Positions 1 to 5,134 of a stretch of DNA of 5,134 nucleotides are shown in pieces. Within the stretch, counting starts at the first letter, position 1. Every line of letters begins with the position of its first letter. The translations under genes and the position numbers were made by a program. Source of the stretch: CAYPHJ01 sp964410485. Lineage in GTDB: Bacteria; Desulfobacterota; Binatia; UBA9968. Where the stretch lies: NCBI GenBank assembly GCA_964410485.1, contig CAYPHJ010000195.1, positions 1 through 5,134 on the forward strand, written 5' to 3'. The notes under the pieces were generated by a model that had not been told where the DNA came from, did not search any database, and saw only the letters and a program-made list of their open reading frames with translations.

Positions 1-11
1 TGAAACCTCGT

Positions 12-801
12 AATCGTCAGATTAGCCATTTAACTGAAATCAAATCGAAATCGTCAGACGGTCGTCAGATGATTTATGGAAATCGTCAAATTCCGTCACC
101 CGTAGAACATGCAGCCGATGGGCCGAATCGTAAAGCAATCGTAAAGCGACTTCCCGTAATCGTAAACCCTGGAACCTGGAATCCAGCGACAATCCGGCGC
201 CAAAGCCGAGAAATAAATCGACTGGGACTAGAGTGGAAAACCGTAATCCTGGAATCAGCCGATTATCATCTCACGAGTCCAGTATTTCGTCCGGTGATTT
301 CCCCGATTCTACCGATAATCAACCGACGAAAGCCCCGAATCAACCGGCCAGCTCAAAAGAGACCAACAGTAGGCCAGGTCCAAAAAATCACTGGCTGGCG
401 CAACATTTACGGAGGCCGTCCTTCGAGAAATATCCGCAATTATCCGCAACCGGCCGGCTCAAAATTCGCAACCGCCGTACCTTGTCATATAGCCCCACGG
501 TTTGGCCGCGACTTACCGTGCTGCAAGCCCGGTAAAAATCATCAACTAATCGTCAACCTTTATGAGGTAATCATCAAGCGGAGGAGCGCGAATCCAGCGA
601 TAATCTATTGGTGTATTGGCGCAATCCATCGACGCGCCTCTAATCGGCGCGGTGACGGGAAGCGCGACCTAGGACCCCGTGCCGTCAGCCCTTTTCCGGT
701 TCAATCCATCGATAATTCATCGACCGAACTATGGAATCCGTCGATGACTGCCTTGTCGAATCTACCCATAATCGGCCAGCTAAATAGCCTAATCGACCCA
801 G
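12..801. repeat. Degenerate helically phased AATC array (11-bp motifs in about 54-bp units)
   Basis: No convincing gene lies in the first 900 bases. AATC occurs about 28 times between 12 and 794, where a random 4-mer would be expected about three times. Neighbours are often 11, 21 or 22 bp apart. The clearest blocks have AATC-like cores at offsets 0, 11 and 32: 126/137/158, 537/548/569, 591/602/623, 703/714 (AATT)/735 and 759/770/791. More degenerate blocks are 180/191/216, 253/264/285, 306/317/338 and about 431/441/464. Block starts are frequently 53-56 bp or about twice that apart. The motif is loosely AATC, two or three variable bases, then a C-R-A/G core, for example AATCCAGCGAC, AATCCATCGAT and AATCAACCGAC. 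Two copies at 126-136 and 137-147 are identical. Blocks begin in different reading frames, and third codon positions are conserved, so the signal is in the DNA rather than in a protein. The function is unknown; a phased protein-binding region or a decayed minisatellite would both fit. Confidence 0.75.
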
Positions 802-901
802 CTAGACGGCTCGCTGGGAAATATCCAAAAAAACAGGCGCTGAAGAAACGTTACTCGCGTCAACACGCAAGATTTTTGAAAAGCAGCCGATGAAGGCGAA
901 C

Positions 902-930
902 TTGACATTCCTCTGCACAGAAGTTAAGGT
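902..930 (+). promoter_or_regulatory. Possible sigma70 promoter upstream of the NYN gene
   Basis: A perfect -35 hexamer, TTGACA, lies at 902-907. It is followed after 17 bp by TAAGGT at 925-930, which matches the -10 consensus at its three most conserved positions (T1, A2, T6) but not in the middle. Transcription would start near 936-938, just ahead of the two hairpins at 946-996. It could give a short terminated RNA of about 70 nt or read through into the NYN-methylase operon. This rests only on consensus matching. Confidence 0.45.
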
Positions 931-945
931 TTCACACATCATCAC

Positions 946-968
946 CCCTGACTGTTCAATCAGCAGGG
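946..968 (+). other. Bulged hairpin in the putative leader
   Basis: CCCTG and CTG on the left arm (946-950 and 952-954) pair with CAG and CAGGG on the right (961-963 and 964-968). This gives an eight-pair stem with one bulged A at 951 and a six-base TTCAAT loop. It lies 4 bp before the terminator hairpin, so a transcript from the TTGACA promoter would carry two consecutive stems. It may be part of a leader or small RNA; no known RNA family is recognised. Confidence 0.4.
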
Positions 969-972
969 CGCG

Positions 973-1005
973 GAGCCGCTCCTTCGGGGGCGGCTCTTGC
1001 TTTTT
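973..1005 (+). terminator. Strong rho-independent terminator or attenuator with UUCG tetraloop
   Basis: The arms 973-982 (GAGCCGCTCC) and 987-996 (GGGGCGGCTC) form a ten-pair stem with one G-U wobble. They close on a TTCG tetraloop in the stabilising C(UUCG)G context, and TTGCTTTTT follows. This is a textbook intrinsic terminator in the + direction. It ends only 12 bp before the NYN start codon, and no gene lies immediately upstream. It therefore terminates either a short RNA or leaky transcription from the repeat region, or it attenuates the operon itself. Confidence 0.85.
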
Positions 1006-1017
1006 GGGGGCGCGTTA

Positions 1018-1641
1018 ATGAAAACGTATGTTTACATTGACGCGTTCAACCTCTATTTCGGCTGCGTCAAAGGCACCCCTTACAAGTGGTTGGATCTAGC
1101 GGGGCTGTGCGGCATCTTGCTGCCTAACCATCAGATCGAGCGCATCAAATATTTCACTGCCCACGTTAAGTCGCTTCCGAACAGCCCCGATGCTCCAAAA
1201 CGGCAGCAGGTTTATCTGCGTGCTCTGGCGACGATTCCAAATCTAGAAGTCATCTTCGGGCACTTCTTGAGTCACAACGTCAGGATGCCCCTCGCTAACC
1301 CAGGATTGGATCAACCCAAAACTGTCTTGGTCATCAAGACCGAAGAAAAGGGTTCTGATGTCAATTTAGCGGTACATTTGCTCCATGACGCCTATCAAAA
1401 TCGCTACGAGTCCGCTGTCATTGTCAGTGGAGATTCCGATTTGGTGACGGCGGTCCAAATCGTCAAAAATGATCTAGGCAAACCGATCGGGGTGCTGAAC
1501 CCGCAACAGCGTCCGTCGAGAATGCTCCAGCAACACGCGACGTTTTACAAGCACATCCGGCCGGGAGTTTTAGCCGCCAGCCAGTTTGCGTCAACGCTTA
1601 CGGACCCGCATGGTTCCTTCACAAAACCTGCAGAGTGGTGA
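1018..1641 (+). CDS. NYN (DUF88/LabA-like) domain protein, putative PIN-fold ribonuclease
   Basis: This is an intact 207-residue protein. NYN domains share the PIN-like fold and are predicted metal-dependent RNases. Their acidic active site is visible here: D8 in YIDAFNLYFG (with N11), D114 in EKGSDVNLA, and D139/D141 in VSGDSDLVTA. The C-terminal segment SQFASTLTDPHG to KPAEW resembles the usual end of this subfamily, so the gene looks full length. No signal peptide or membrane segment is seen, so it is probably cytoplasmic. The ATG at 1018 is preferred because MKTYVYIDAFN starts the domain strand directly. A TTG at 997 in the same frame lies inside the terminator and is unlikely. A G-run at 1006-1010, 7 bp before the ATG, is the only Shine-Dalgarno-like element. 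The methylase gene begins 8 bp after the stop, implying co-transcription. The RNA substrate, and any role in defence, are inferred only from context. Confidence 0.93.
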   Translation: MKTYVYIDAFNLYFGCVKGTPYKWLDLAGLCGILLPNHQIERIKYFTAHVKSLPNSPDAPKRQQVYLRALATIPNLEVIFGHFLSHNVRMPLANPGLDQPKTVLVIKTEEKGSDVNLAVHLLHDAYQNRYESAVIVSGDSDLVTAVQIVKNDLGKPIGVLNPQQRPSRMLQQHATFYKHIRPGVLAASQFASTLTDPHGSFTKPAEW

Positions 1642-1645
1642 GGTT
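1640..1645 (+). promoter_or_regulatory. Ribosome binding site fixing the methylase start at 1650
   Basis: TGAGGT overlaps the NYN stop codon (TGA 1639-1641) and leaves 4 bp to the ATG at 1650 (6 bp from its GAGG core). This favours ATG 1650 over the in-frame GTG at 1635, which lies inside the NYN coding sequence and would add only five residues. The arrangement suggests translational coupling of the two genes. Confidence 0.6.
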
Positions 1646-1649
1646 ACAA

Positions 1650-2468
1650 ATGGACGAGAGGCAAAACGACACGTCCCGGTTAATTGAACACGCATTTCCG
1701 CTGAAACAGGCTTCATTGGACTCGGTCCATGAGAAGAATGTGCGGCATGGGCATATTTCCACTCTACATATTTGGCCGGCGCGGCGGCCGTTGGCTGCTA
1801 GCCGGGCGGCGTTAATTGCTACGCTCCTACCGGATCCCGGGACGCCTGAGAAGCGAAAGGAGCTTTGCGAAAAGATTGGCGGCAAGGTGGTAAAGAAGGT
1901 TGAAAAGAAAAAGATGCCGAACGGTGAGATCGTGGAACGGGACAAGGAAATTACCGAAGGCGGCATTTTGCATTGGGGTCGGGAGACGGAGAACAAAGAA
2001 GATTTGGAATGGTTCAGACAGGAAATCCGCAAAGCCTATGGTGGCCGCGCTCCGAAAGTGCTCGATCCATTCGCTGGCGGCGGTGCAATTCCACTGGAGG
2101 CGACGCGTCTCGGGTGCGACGTTACTGCGGTCGACATCAATCCGGTCGCGTGGTTCATCTTGAAATGCACGCTTGAATATCCACAGAAGCTCGCTGGTAA
2201 AACATTCCCGCTGCCTGACTTCATTCTTCACAACGAAGACTTCATGAATTCTTTCTATAAGGCGCATCCGCATCTCGCCGGGAGAACGAAGCAAACAAAA
2301 AAACAGAAGGAAACATTTGCTGAAGATCTTTTTCTGAAAGATAGAACAGATTCTGGACGTGTGCCTAAAACGGACCCTTTCATGGCAGTTACGAGCATGG
2401 GGCCAGTGGGTGTTCGATCGAGCAAGACGAGAAATCGCTCGTTTCTATCCGACATATGCAGACTTTGA
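1650..2468 (+). CDS. DUF1156 zinc-ribbon adenine-specific DNA methylase, N-terminal piece (frameshifted gene)
   Basis: This is the first part of a large COG1743-like N6-adenine DNA methyltransferase. The DUF1156 signature is clear: LIEHAFPL at residues 11-18, RHGH at 32-35, and WPARRPLAASR at 42-52. The S-adenosylmethionine motif I is DPFAGGG at 139-145, followed by LEATRLGCDVTAVDINPVAW, which is typical of the fold. The family sequence continues to about D242 (codon 2373-2375). The frame then goes wrong, and the last 30 or so residues up to the TGA at 2466 resemble nothing in the family. The continuation (LSWQLRAWGQWVFDRAR) is found one frame over from 2377. This piece has the cofactor loop but not the catalytic DPPY motif or the zinc ribbon, so alone it should be inactive. 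Members of this family accompany DUF499 ATPases in predicted defence islands, as here. The identification is firm; whether the break is real or a sequencing error is open. Confidence 0.88.
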   Translation: MDERQNDTSRLIEHAFPLKQASLDSVHEKNVRHGHISTLHIWPARRPLAASRAALIATLLPDPGTPEKRKELCEKIGGKVVKKVEKKKMPNGEIVERDKEITEGGILHWGRETENKEDLEWFRQEIRKAYGGRAPKVLDPFAGGGAIPLEATRLGCDVTAVDINPVAWFILKCTLEYPQKLAGKTFPLPDFILHNEDFMNSFYKAHPHLAGRTKQTKKQKETFAEDLFLKDRTDSGRVPKTDPFMAVTSMGPVGVRSSKTRNRSFLSDICRL

Positions 2469-4707
2469 GCCTCTCGATCTGAAGAATCTCAAACCGTACG
2501 AGAAGCAAGCTATTCGGCTGGTTCCGCTAAAAGACGACGGCAAGGCGGACGTCGATGATATGAACGCGGTATTCAGTACGGAATACCTAACCGATAAACG
2601 AAATCCACGATGGGTAGCCAAGCCCACAGTAGCGTATCTATGGGCACGTACCGTCCAATGCAAAAACTGCCGCGCGGCTATTCCGCTTCTTAAGACTCGT
2701 TGGCTCTGTAAGAAAGAGACGAAGCGCGTACTTCTCACGATGGTGCCAAATCCTGATAAGACAAGCATGGTGTTTGATATCGAGAGGAACGTTCCAGTTA
2801 AGGGCGGCAACACAGCGCAACGCCGCGAACACGACAAGCGCATCGGCTTTGGCACGATGTCTCGCTCGGGGGCAAAGTGCCCATGTTGCCCTGCGATCAT
2901 GACAATGGAGGATATCCGCCTAGAGGGACAGGCAGGGCGTTTGGGTGTAGTTAACACGGCGGTGGTCGTAGACGGACGTAATGGGAAAGAATACCGCCTG
3001 CCAACGTTGCATGAAATCCAGTTGACCTATGAAACGGAGAGATTCGTTTCAAATGCGTTTTCCAACATTCCGTTCGGGATACCTTCCGAACAGCTGCCTA
3101 GTAAGGAGGCGTTAGGTTTCAGGGTACCTCTTTACGGTATTGATCAATGGAACAAGCTCTTCAGCTCCCGTCAGCTTCTGGCGCTGGGAACTTTTGTGAA
3201 CTGTACCCGCGCAGCAAAAGAAGCCATGAATGAATTATCATACCCCAATTCATGGCTTGAGAGCGTGATAGCATATCTTGCACTTGCCATCGATCGAATG
3301 GCCAATCGGGGAAGTTGCCTCTGTATTTGGAATATGCCAGCCGAGAAAATCGAGCAGACATTTGCGCGTTTTGCTTTGCCAATTCTGTGGGACTTTGCCG
3401 AGTCAAATCCACTGGCAACAGCCAGTGGAAATTACCAAGGTGAAATTGAGTGGGTGCAACTGGTTTGTCAGCACGTAAGCAACGCATCCCCTACGGACAT
3501 ACTCGCCGATTCACTAAACCAGTCAGCCATTGGAATCGGTAATATCAAGGCTGACATTATCGTAACCGATCCTCCCTACTATGATGCAATCCCGTATTCA
3601 GATTTGATGGATTTTTTTTACGTCTGGCTCCGAAGAGCCACACATGGCCTAACGCCAGAGATAGATGCCGCCTTTAATCTGGAACTTTCGCCGAAGTGGA
3701 ATCACTCAGTAAAGGATGGTGAATTGATAGACGACTCAAGTCGACACAACGGCGATGCATTTCTATCCAAAACAACTTATGAGGATGGAATGTTCCGCGC
3801 ATTCCAAGCGTGTAATTCAGCGCTTGATATACACGGTCGCTTAGTCATCGTGTTTGCGCATAAGCAACCTGACGCATGGGAGACGTTGGTTTCCGCAATG
3901 ATTCGCGCCGGATTCGTAGTGGATAGCTCATGGCCGATTCAGACCGAGCGGTCTGGACGCATGCGCGCCAACGCATCGGCTGCCCTTTCATCCTCCGTGT
4001 GGCTAGTATGCAAGAAACGGTCTGATGCCTCCCGGCCAGGTTGGGACAATCAAGTTTTGGAGGATATGACACGGAACATTCGCGCGAAACTCCGGGATTT
4101 CTGGGACGCGGGTATTCGCGGCCCGGACTTTGTCTGGGCGGGGACGGGGCCGGCACTTGAAGCCTACAGCAAACACCCTGTTGTCAAGAAGGCTAACGAC
4201 CCTGGCCAGCTCATGGCAGTTTCCGAGTTTTTAACGCACGTAAGGCGTATCGTCGTAGACTTTGTTGTTGGGAGAGTGTTGGCTGGTGAACAAGAAAATA
4301 CTGACGACCTAGCGTTGGCTGAGCGATTGGACGAGCCAACGGCGTATTATCTACTGCATCGTAATGACTTCCATCTCGATGAGGCGCCGGCTGGTGCTTG
4401 TATTCTTTACGCTATTTCATGTGGCGTTTCCGATAGGGAACTTGCAGACACCTGGAATATCATCAGCTTTACCAAGGGAAAATCGGCGGATGAAGGAGAC
4501 CATGAAGAGGCGGACGCCGACGCGGAAGCTGACGCCGATATAGAAGAAGAGTCTGGTAGCAAAGTGAAGCTCAAAACCTGGGCACAACGAAAAAGCAGTG
4601 CGCTCGGTTACGAAGCATCAGGTGGTAAAGCTGTTCCATTGATTGACCGTGTTCACTGCTTGATGCATCTCTGGAAAGCGGGTGAGTTGTCGAAAGTTGG
4701 TATCTGA
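2359..4707 (+). CDS. DUF1156 zinc-ribbon adenine-specific DNA methylase, catalytic C-terminal piece (frameshifted, 3'-truncated)
   Basis: This is the rest of the methylase. In the repaired composite of about 1018 residues, homologous sequence resumes at residue 243 (2377). A zinc ribbon is indicated by CKNC (C337, C340) and CPCC (C410, C413). The catalytic motif IV is DPPYYDAIPYSDLMDFFYVW, with DPPY at 640-643 (3568-3579), the signature of exocyclic-amino methylases. Motif I precedes motif IV by about 500 residues, leaving room for a target-recognition region. A very acidic stretch, rich in repeated Asp-Ala/Glu-Ala, occupies about 947-968. The 3' end reads HLWKAGELSKV and then GI-stop. From memory, relatives continue for some tens of residues after HLWKAG, so the C-terminus appears cut. 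The GTG at 2359 is merely the first start codon after an in-frame stop at 2335, and no clear ribosome site precedes it. Independent translation is doubtful, so the gene is best read as one broken unit spanning 1650-4707. Confidence 0.88.
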   Translation: MCLKRTLSWQLRAWGQWVFDRARREIARFYPTYADFEPLDLKNLKPYEKQAIRLVPLKDDGKADVDDMNAVFSTEYLTDKRNPRWVAKPTVAYLWARTVQCKNCRAAIPLLKTRWLCKKETKRVLLTMVPNPDKTSMVFDIERNVPVKGGNTAQRREHDKRIGFGTMSRSGAKCPCCPAIMTMEDIRLEGQAGRLGVVNTAVVVDGRNGKEYRLPTLHEIQLTYETERFVSNAFSNIPFGIPSEQLPSKEALGFRVPLYGIDQWNKLFSSRQLLALGTFVNCTRAAKEAMNELSYPNSWLESVIAYLALAIDRMANRGSCLCIWNMPAEKIEQTFARFALPILWDFAESNPLATASGNYQGEIEWVQLVCQHVSNASPTDILADSLNQSAIGIGNIKADIIVTDPPYYDAIPYSDLMDFFYVWLRRATHGLTPEIDAAFNLELSPKWNHSVKDGELIDDSSRHNGDAFLSKTTYEDGMFRAFQACNSALDIHGRLVIVFAHKQPDAWETLVSAMIRAGFVVDSSWPIQTERSGRMRANASAALSSSVWLVCKKRSDASRPGWDNQVLEDMTRNIRAKLRDFWDAGIRGPDFVWAGTGPALEAYSKHPVVKKANDPGQLMAVSEFLTHVRRIVVDFVVGRVLAGEQENTDDLALAERLDEPTAYYLLHRNDFHLDEAPAGACILYAISCGVSDRELADTWNIISFTKGKSADEGDHEEADADAEADADIEEESGSKVKLKTWAQRKSSALGYEASGGKAVPLIDRVHCLMHLWKAGELSKVGI
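2373..2380 (+). other. Frameshift site in the methylase gene
   Basis: Family-like sequence reads through GRVPKTD in the frame of 1650, ending with codon GAC 2373-2375. It resumes as LSWQLRAWG one base further on, in the frame of 2377. The DNA is GACCCTTTCATGG; removing one C of the CCC run (2375-2377) restores one continuous frame. A homopolymer error, a real mutation or +1 recoding are the options. The first two are the more likely. Confidence 0.8.
4696..4707 (+). other. Deletion junction between the methylase 3' end and the ATPase interior
   Basis: Up to about 4698 the sequence encodes methylase (KAGELSKV). From about 4701-4704, in another frame, it encodes the middle of a DUF499 ATPase (LTQAVPKVDRCCLVASLL). 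The end of one gene, any genes between, and the start of the next are absent. No insertion sequence, inverted repeat or obvious microhomology is visible at the point itself. Confidence 0.75.
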
Positions 4708-5134
4708 CTCAGGCTGTACCAAAAGTGGATCGCTGCTGTCTGGTGGCTTCGCTGTTGGCGACGGACCCGCTGAAGAGCGACACGCTGGGGCGGGAAATCC
4801 AGAGCGAGCTGTACGACATTTTCCAGCGGCAGCGGGAAGAAGCCGTGGAGCCTGTTGTGAAAGAAGACGTCGCCGAGGTGTTGCGGCGGCGGTTTTTTAC
4901 CACCGAATCGATAAAGGATAAGGACGCCTTTCGGCCTCATGTGGTGGCGGCATTGAAGGGCATCGCGGATATCGACGATCAGACGAAGAAGCAGGGCGCG
5001 GAAGCTGAAGAAAGATTTCTAAAAAGCTTTCCTTTTCATCCCGACCTCACCGAAGTTCTCTATTCCAAGTGGACTTCGTTGGATCGCTTCCAGCGGACCA
5101 GAGGGGTGTTGCGGACCTTTGCGCTGGCGCTGCG
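4701..5134 (+). pseudogene. DUF499 (COG1483-like AAA+ ATPase) fragment, 5' end missing, runs off the window
   Basis: About 144 residues are read in one frame, open back to the stop at 4683-4685. Characteristic DUF499 segments are LTQAVPKVDRCCLVASLLATDP, then SDTLGREIQSELYDIFQRQR, VVKEDVAEVLRRRFF, RPHVVAALKGI, and finally FPFHPDLTEVLYSKW followed by DRFQRTRGVLRTFALAL. In full-length relatives, of roughly 1000 residues, this part follows the nucleotide-binding region. The Walker A and B segments that should lie N-terminal are therefore missing. No ATG precedes the homologous sequence in this frame. The nearest candidate, GTG 4725, falls inside conserved sequence and lacks a Shine-Dalgarno, so efficient translation is unlikely. 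DUF499 ATPases pair with DUF1156 methylases in predicted phage-defence operons, which matches the gene upstream. The 3' end lies beyond the window. The family call is from recalled conserved segments. Confidence 0.8.

Noticed and set aside
233..535. A 100-codon overlapping frame in the same region
   Set aside because: It overlaps the repeat in another frame, has no domain and no ribosome site, and is low complexity.
633..651. Six-pair hairpin CGCGCC/GGCGCG with a seven-base loop inside the array
   Set aside because: It is short, stands alone and has no T-run. A stem of this size is expected by chance in GC-rich DNA.
12..801. CRISPR array
   Set aside because: The repeated core is only about 4-11 bp, degenerate, and spaced by 0-11 bp. 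There are no uniform repeats of 24-48 bp with unique spacers, and no cas genes.
69..893. A 274-codon open frame over the repeat region
   Set aside because: The product is a basic, I/N/R/P-rich sequence without recognisable domains, and no clear ribosome site was seen. Array blocks start in different frames and conserve third codon positions, so the periodic signal is at DNA level. The openness is probably a by-product of the repeat, although its length makes a conservation test worthwhile.
2373..2380. Programmed +1 frameshifting as the normal way to make the methylase
   Set aside because: Known relatives encode this protein in one frame. There is no visible stimulatory stem or Shine-Dalgarno spacing signal, and the operon is damaged elsewhere. 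It is kept only as a minor alternative.
1619..2957. Minus-strand open frames antisense to the NYN-methylase junction and the methylase (1619-2032, 1827-2294, 2445-2957)
   Set aside because: They lie opposite well-supported + strand coding sequence, mirror its codon structure, and contain no recognisable domain.
4690..4720. Insertion sequence or transposon end at the deletion junction
   Set aside because: No terminal inverted repeat, target duplication or transposase remnant can be seen around the junction.
4682..4921. A 79-codon + strand frame and minus-strand frames across the DUF499 fragment
   Set aside because: They overlap the family-like DUF499 reading in other frames and give Arg/Gly/Ala-rich shadow products.

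Overview
The window looks bacterial, probably from a Gram-negative proteobacterium. Three things point that way: a sigma70-like TTGACA element, a UUCG-tetraloop intrinsic terminator, and Shine-Dalgarno-led genes in moderately GC-rich DNA. The lineage cannot be fixed from sequence alone.

Layout: (1) Positions 1 to about 800 hold no convincing gene. They carry a degenerate DNA-level repeat in which the tetranucleotide AATC recurs about 28 times. Its spacing is dominated by 11, 21 and 22 bp, giving a 54-bp super-unit with AATC at offsets 0, 11 and 32, close to the helical repeat. (2) Positions 900-1005 hold a promoter-like TTGACA box, a bulged hairpin and a strong UUCG terminator. The terminator ends 12 bp before the first gene. 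(3) Positions 1018-1641 encode an intact NYN/DUF88 (PIN-like) putative ribonuclease. (4) From 1650, 8 bp downstream, runs a gene for a large DUF1156-type adenine-specific DNA methyltransferase with a zinc ribbon (COG1743-like). It is broken by a one-base frameshift at the CCC run 2375-2377 and loses its normal 3' end near 4699. (5) At that point the sequence passes directly into the interior of a DUF499 (COG1483-like AAA+ ATPase) gene. That gene lacks its start and runs off the window end.

COG1743-type methylases and COG1483/DUF499 ATPases are known recurrent partners in predicted anti-phage defence islands. Here they form an apparent operon headed by an NYN nuclease. The nuclease is intact, the methylase is frameshifted and 3'-truncated, and the ATPase lacks its 5' half, including the expected Walker motifs. 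The simplest reading is a defence operon inactivated by an internal deletion plus a frameshift. An assembly or sequencing artefact must be excluded. The most unusual element is the helically phased AATC array upstream, for which I recognise no family.
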